Assembly: GCA_002179805.1 (NCBI GenBank)
Contig: NAVB01003340.1
Span: 1 to 10,705 of the forward strand
Direction of reading: 5' to 3'
DNA: 10,705 nucleotides
Source of the DNA: Acanthamoeba lenticulata
Taxonomy: Eukaryota > Discosea > Longamoebia > Acanthamoebidae
Shown: in pieces, positions 6,833-10,705 of the stretch
How positions within the stretch are numbered: the first letter of the stretch is position 1
How the letters are laid out: each line of letters opens with the position of its first letter
The notes under the pieces: model-generated
The model's input: the letters and a program-made list of their open reading frames with translations, nothing else
Told to the model about the DNA's origin: nothing
Databases searched by the model: none
Translations under genes and position numbers: made by a program

Positions 6833-7357
6833 TCTGCTTCCTGGTGTTTCCTCTTGTTTACCAATTGCAGGTGGAGTAAGGGGACGAGTGGTGAAGAGGA
6901 AGCGTACCGTTATGTGTTGTGTTAAAAGTTGAGTTGAAGTTGTGACACTCGTTCCTGCTTAGGCGCGCACTGCACGCTTCGTACTGCTTACGGCGTTGTT
7001 CGCTCGCTCAGCTGGACGTAGGGAGCGTGCCAGAGCTCACCACAGGCGAGAAGGGTACGATGGTTGAATTTCGGGTGCTTCTGACACTGCCTTCGGCTGA
7101 ATTCACCACCAGCTCCGCCTCTCCTAGAATTCCGCGGAAGGTGAAGCATGTCGACAGTATGTTGAGTGGATACACCTTCTTGCTGCTTGACTTCCGCTCC
7201 GTCACGTTGGGTCGCGATCAGCACCGGTGTGCGCCCTTGTTTCCAGGCTGGAACCCGAGCACGTTTGCATTTCTTTTAAACTTCGGCAGCAAAAAAAAGA
7301 AAAAGAAAAGAGAAGAAGAAAAGATAACAACAACGGCTTGATCGAGAGACGGCTGCG
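6833..7357. promoter_or_regulatory. Divergent promoter region, ERF4-like and Rrp8 genes
   Basis: The 525 nt hold both start regions. Just before the Rrp8 ATG is a purine-rich tract (about 7290-7330, runs of A with AAG repeats) that looks like 5' UTR. A plus-strand frame at 7027-7341 and minus-strand frames at 6988-7224 are open, but their composition is not protein-like. I see no clear TATA box. Confidence 0.5.
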
Positions 7358-9728
7358 ATGTGGGAGGTGAGTGTTCCATCGTGGGATGAACCCAGCAATG
7401 AGGCCGGCACGGGACAGAAGAAGGATAACAAGAAGAAGGCTACCTCCGCTGTCAATGCGTCGGAGGAGTTCAAGGTCGTGTCGGCAGCCCTGCACGGCTC
7501 GGCCGTGGCTCAGGTCGAGCGGGCCATAGACGAGGCCAAGAAAAAGAAGAAGCGGCGTGGAAGCCAGCTCATGGACCTTGAAATCAAGCCCGTCCCCGCT
7601 GCGTCAGGTGCATCCCGATTTTCCATCTTTAATCTCGATCGTTTCATTTTACAAAATTGGCCAAATTCTCATCTTCGACAAACCACAGAGGCGGCCACAG
7701 CTGTGGCAACACCCAAGAAGCGCAAGCGGGGCAGTCGGGGAGGTAAGGCGAAGAAGGCTTTGCAAGTGAAGGACAAGGACGTCCAGAGCGAAGAAGCCAC
7801 TCCTGTTAAGCGAGCGAGGGGCGTGCGCGGCGGAGCGTTCAACCGAGCCAAGCGCGCCAACGCCATTGCCAAGGCCGCGGCGGGCGGGTCAGAGGCCACC
7901 TCTACCTCCACCCCTGATGCCCCTGCGGCCGCCGCAGCAGACGGTGACGCTTCACCCAAGCCCCCACGCAAGAAGGCGAAGAAGGAAGAGGCCGAAAAGC
8001 CCCAGACGCAACAGCCCAAGGCCACAGCGGAGGCCGCTACGCCCACCGCCACGCCTCAGCAGCAGTCGCCACGCAAGGCCAAGTCACAACAGCAACAGAA
8101 GAAGAAGGCGGAGGGCGAGGAGGCCGCACCGTCGACCGACTCGGCTGCAGCGCCCAACAAGCAACAGCAGTCGCCGGCCAACAAGAAGAAGCAACAAAAA
8201 GCACAACAGCAGCCGCAGCAGCAGCAAAAAAAGACAAAGCCAGCGGATGCCCCCGAGGGCAAGTCAAACGGCTCGGCCCAGTCGCCCGCCAAGTCACCCG
8301 CCAAGGCCAAGGGTGCTGCCGCGACCACCGAGCCGCAGTCACCGGCCAAGCCGCAGGCGCAGAAGCAACAAAAGCAGAAAAAGGGCCAGAAGAAGCAGAA
8401 CACAACAGCGAGTCCAACTTCCTCGGCCGAGACGCCCAAGCCGGCGGAAAAGGCCAAGAAGACCGCCAAGTCGAGCCCCGCGCCCTCTGCCGCTCCTGCG
8501 GCGTCCGAGGCGTCGCACCTGGACCAGCTGCTGATGGAGCACTTGGGCAAGGCGGTGGCGCCTGTGGCTTCCCCGGCTTCAACCACACCCGTCAAGGGGA
8601 CGCCGGCCGCGGAAGCGAAGCGGGAGACCAAGCAGGACAAGGCCAAGCAGAGCCAGATGCTCAAGCGGCTCCTGCTCGAAGCCGAGCAAAGGGACACCGC
8701 CAAGCCTGCGACCGCTACTGACGCCACCACCAATGGAAAGCGCAAGCAGCAAGACGGCAAGCGGCCGACGCCTGACAAAAAGAATGACAAGAGACAAAAG
8801 AGGGACAAGGCCCCGGCGACAGCGGCCGGTGGGGATACGAATGATGACAATGGTGATGACGATGGGGAAGCATTGGACCCGGATCTCGACGCGGCGGGCG
8901 CCAGCAAGCGGCGGCTGTCTGAGCTGCAGCGCAAGATGATGGCCCGCCTGTCTGGCTCACGCTTCCGTTGGATCAACGAGCAGTTCTACACCACCACCGG
9001 TACGTGCTCTCGATTCCACAATCACAAACACACGCACACAGTCTCTGACGTGCGCGTTGCACAACACCAGGTGCCGAGGCGCTGCGGCTGGTGAAAAAGG
9101 ACCCGGCCGTGTTCGAGGAGTATCACAAGGGCTTTGCGCGCCAGGTCCAGCTGTGGCCCGAGAACCCGGTCGACATCTTCATCGCCCAGCTCAAGGTGCG
9201 TGGCGTGCGCGGCCCGGCCCGCTTGTGGCCGATGCGTGTGTGCGAGTGTGTTCTAACATTGACACTGTCTCGAACGTACAGGCGATGCCCAAGACGCTGC
9301 GGGTGGCCGACATGGGCTGCGGTGACGCCAAGATCGCGCAGAGCGTGGAGCAGAAGGTGCACTCGTTCGATTTGGCCTCGCCCAACAAGTGGGTCACGGC
9401 GTGCGACATCTCGCGGGTGCCCCTGGGCCCCCAGAGCGTGGACGTCGTCATCTTCTGCCTCTCGCTCATGGGCACCAACCTCACCGACTTTGTCAAGGAG
9501 GCGTACCGCATCCTCACCAACCGCGGCACGCTGAAGATCGCCGAGGTCAAGTCCCGGTTCGAAGACCTCAACAAGTTCGTGGGCGCCCTCTACGCGCTGG
9601 GCTTTGACCTGGTCTCGCAGGACGACCACAACAAGATGTTTGTCCTGTTTGACTTCAAGAAGAGCAACCGCGCGACGGCCGACAAGGTCAACCTCACCCT
9701 CAAGCCCTGCATCTACAAGAAGAGATGA
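7358..9728 (+). CDS. RRP8: Ribosomal RNA-processing protein 8 (25S/28S rRNA m1A methyltransferase)
   Basis: Exons are 7358-7607, 7689-8999, 9071-9195 and 9282-9728 (stop TGA), giving 710 residues. Rrp8 (nucleomethylin in animals) makes m1A in helix 25.1 of large-subunit rRNA, in the nucleolus, using S-adenosylmethionine. Visible: LSELQRKMMARLSGSRFR and INEQFYTTTG before residue 521 lead the domain; EEYHKGFARQVQLWPENPVD continues it; motif I VADMGCGD (570-577) binds SAM; then FDLAS, VTACDIS, FCLSLMGTN, AYRIL, SRFEDL, LFDFKK and the end LKPCIYKKR. The order and spacing are those of the family. The family is normally about 390-460 residues; here the first 490 or so are a Lys/Ala/Pro/Gln-rich disordered region with SV40-like nuclear signals (PKKRKRG at 92-98). 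Two related blocks repeat: ATPKKRKRGSRGG and ATPVKRARGVRGG. The long region supports nucleolar targeting or RNA binding by inference. Introns 2 and 3 split the catalytic domain; their removal gives phase-perfect joins. Confidence 0.95.
7706..7835 (+). repeat. Duplicated basic block in the Rrp8 N-terminal region
   Basis: Two related peptides, ATPKKRKRGSRGG near 7703-7741 and ATPVKRARGVRGG near 7796-7834, lie about 90 nt apart. Both are clusters of Lys/Arg with an R-G-x-R-G-G core, recalling RG-rich nucleic-acid-binding motifs. The tandem copies look like a local duplication, but the DNA has diverged. Confidence 0.5.
8160..8245 (+). repeat. Gln/Lys-coding low-complexity tract
   Basis: Mixed CAG, CAA and AAG codons form several Gln and Lys runs within the disordered Rrp8 N-terminal region. 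The codon mix suggests the tract is not a pure slippage repeat. Confidence 0.7.
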
Positions 9729-10082
9729 TCTGCGCTACAACAAAGATTGTCATCTAAAAATAAATAAATAAATAAAAATAAAATACAAACAAGGCTGGCA
9801 CTGTCCTCTGAGTCTGAGCAGTTGGGACGAGGTCTGCACTCGAACGCGCTGCCATGCGAGTGAGCAGCGCAGGTTGAGTCGCGGGTCGATCAGCGACAGG
9901 TCGCGGCGCGCTTCTGCAGAACAAGTTTGCGTGATTGGCCTCCTGAGCGACGGACAACCCCGGAAGAACGGAGCTAGGAGTCACTGGCCCAACTGGCGAG
10001 GACACACCGAACAAAGGCCCAGATAAAACACTGCGCACTGTACGCCATACAGCCAGACAGACCAACGCAGCTTACTCGCACA
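9729..10082. other. Rrp8 3' flank and next gene's upstream region
   Basis: Close to the Rrp8 stop is a (TAAA)n tract, then about 290 nt of ordinary sequence. Minus-strand frames at 9754-10065 and 9974-10246 are open but show no domain and are probably chance. I see no tRNA or other RNA gene. Confidence 0.5.
9755..9785 (+). terminator. (TAAA)n tract with overlapping AATAAA signals
   Basis: Repeated AATAAA hexamers (first at 9759-9764) start 30 nt past the Rrp8 stop. They serve as the likely polyadenylation signal and form a small tetranucleotide repeat. Confidence 0.75.
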
Positions 10083-10705
10083 ATGCTCTCGCACTTGACC
10101 AATGCCCCGATAGAAGGTAGGCAGCCCACTACTACTTTGCCGCCCACCACCATCATCACCCCACAACGCCATGGTGGCTGACACTGCGCTCGTGTTCTCG
10201 TGTGCTTTCCAGCAAAGCAACAGGGCTCGCTTTCTTCCCTGTTCATGTCCGTGTTCTCACGCAGCGGCGACCTCCCGGCCGTGCCTCAGGTGCAGCCACC
10301 GCCCCACATCGGAGGTACCCTTCCTCCTCTTCTCTGCCGCGGTCCTCTTTCGCGAGTTGTTGCCAAGAAGGCGGAAAACTCAAGGAATATGGTGCCTTGG
10401 TGATGATGGTGGGGCCGAGACAGCCGAGAGCGCGACCTTCTACAACGTGCTCGAGTCTGGCGTTGGCAGCCACCAGGTGAAGCTGACGCTCAGCGAAGGT
10501 GGGCTCATCACGGAGCGCGTGGACGCCCGCGGCAAAGACAAGGTCGTTACCCGCTACGGCCTCACCAAGATCGAGTGGTACGCCGTGGACGACACCGCCA
10601 GCGAGTTCCTCATCCAGTACCACGACCTCCAGGCCGACGACAAGGTGCTCCCATTTCACCGTTTTTTAAAAAAAAAACAAAAATAAAATTACAATCATTT
10701 ATTTA
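10083..10705 (+). CDS. Unknown protein with beta-rich, possibly PH/PTB-like domain (3' partial)
   Basis: Exons 10083-10116, 10213-10314 and 10424-10644 join in phase, with a GTAGGC donor and TTTCCAG acceptor (96 nt) and a GTACCC donor and GACAG acceptor (109 nt). The ATG at 10083 has A at -3. The first 119 residues start MLSHLTNAPIEAKQQG, then a Pro-rich linker (VPQVQPPPHIG), then alternating hydrophobic and charged strands: ATFYNVLESGVG, SHQVKLTLSEGGLITE, RYGLTKIEWYAV, SEFLIQYHDL. The strand pattern and the I-x-W segment resemble a PH/PTB-type fold, but I cannot name a family. After ADDK a GTGCTC donor at 10645 is likely, so the gene should continue past the window. If read on, it ends as FLKKKQK in a run of A, with TAA at 10684-10686 lying inside an AATAAA-like string; that looks like intron. 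A shorter product starting at the ATG at 10245 (MSVFSRSGD) is also possible. Confidence 0.6.

Noticed and set aside
7027..7341. Plus-strand frame of 104 codons before Rrp8, ending in a Lys/Glu run
   Set aside because: It has weak protein character, and the end is a purine-rich tract that fits a 5' UTR. It may be a UTR frame only.
8056..8976. Long minus-strand frame rich in Cys, Ser and Phe, and a plus-strand Arg/Pro-rich frame at 7866-8534
   Set aside because: Both are mirror frames of the Lys/Ala/Gln-rich part of Rrp8; the repetitive codons keep other frames open.
9754..10246. Minus-strand frames between Rrp8 and the last gene
   Set aside because: They overlap the first exons of the plus-strand gene and a TAAA repeat, and have no recognisable motif.
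1..10705. Prokaryotic features, CRISPR arrays, insertion sequences or viral genes
   Set aside because: No repeat-spacer pattern, transposase, integrase or viral structural gene was seen; the genes have spliceosomal introns.

Overview
This is nuclear DNA from a compact eukaryotic genome. Coding sequence is GC-rich, genes are interrupted by short GT–AG introns (about 49–131 nt), spacers are a few hundred bp, and AATAAA-type polyadenylation signals sit close behind stop codons. The gene set (Sel1/COA7-like, RFX, RING-H2, U-box, ERF4/GOLGA7, Rrp8) and the style fit a free-living amoebozoan; Acanthamoeba is my best guess, by inference only. I see no rRNA, tRNA, mobile element, CRISPR, viral or toxin gene.

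Layout from left to right: (1) the 3' part of a cysteine-paired Sel1-repeat gene, + strand, 1–1129, in six exons; (2) a minus-strand unknown gene with a helical N-terminus and a Pro/Ser/Ala-rich body, about 1356–1946, probably with another 3' exon near 1242–1341; (3) a minus-strand, very small RFX-type winged-helix gene, 2131–2791, in two exons; (4) a 660-nt island with no convincing gene, 2792–3451; (5) a minus-strand membrane RING-H2 ubiquitin ligase with a lumenal cysteine-rich granulin-like domain, 3452–4848, six exons; (6) head to head with it, a plus-strand U-box ubiquitin ligase, 5281–6099, with a hydrophobic segment and a C-terminal CaaX box; (7) a minus-strand ERF4/GOLGA7/CHIC-like palmitoylation-complex subunit, 6305–6832; (8) head to head with that, plus-strand Rrp8, the nucleolar rRNA m1A methyltransferase, 7358–9728, four exons; (9) the 5' part of a plus-strand gene, 10083 to the window edge, with a beta-rich domain that I do not recognise.

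Most gene models were rebuilt by joining reading frames at GT–AG sites whose phase agrees and whose junction restores a family motif. The clearest examples are the RING third zinc pair, the RFX first helix and the Sel1 repeats. The genes do not form an operon-like system. Two themes recur: two membrane-directed E3 ligases share one divergent promoter region, and a predicted prenylated protein lies beside a palmitoyltransferase-subunit gene. Both are neighbourhood observations, not evidence of a shared pathway. The most unusual items are the domain combinations of the two E3 ligases and the minimal RFX protein.
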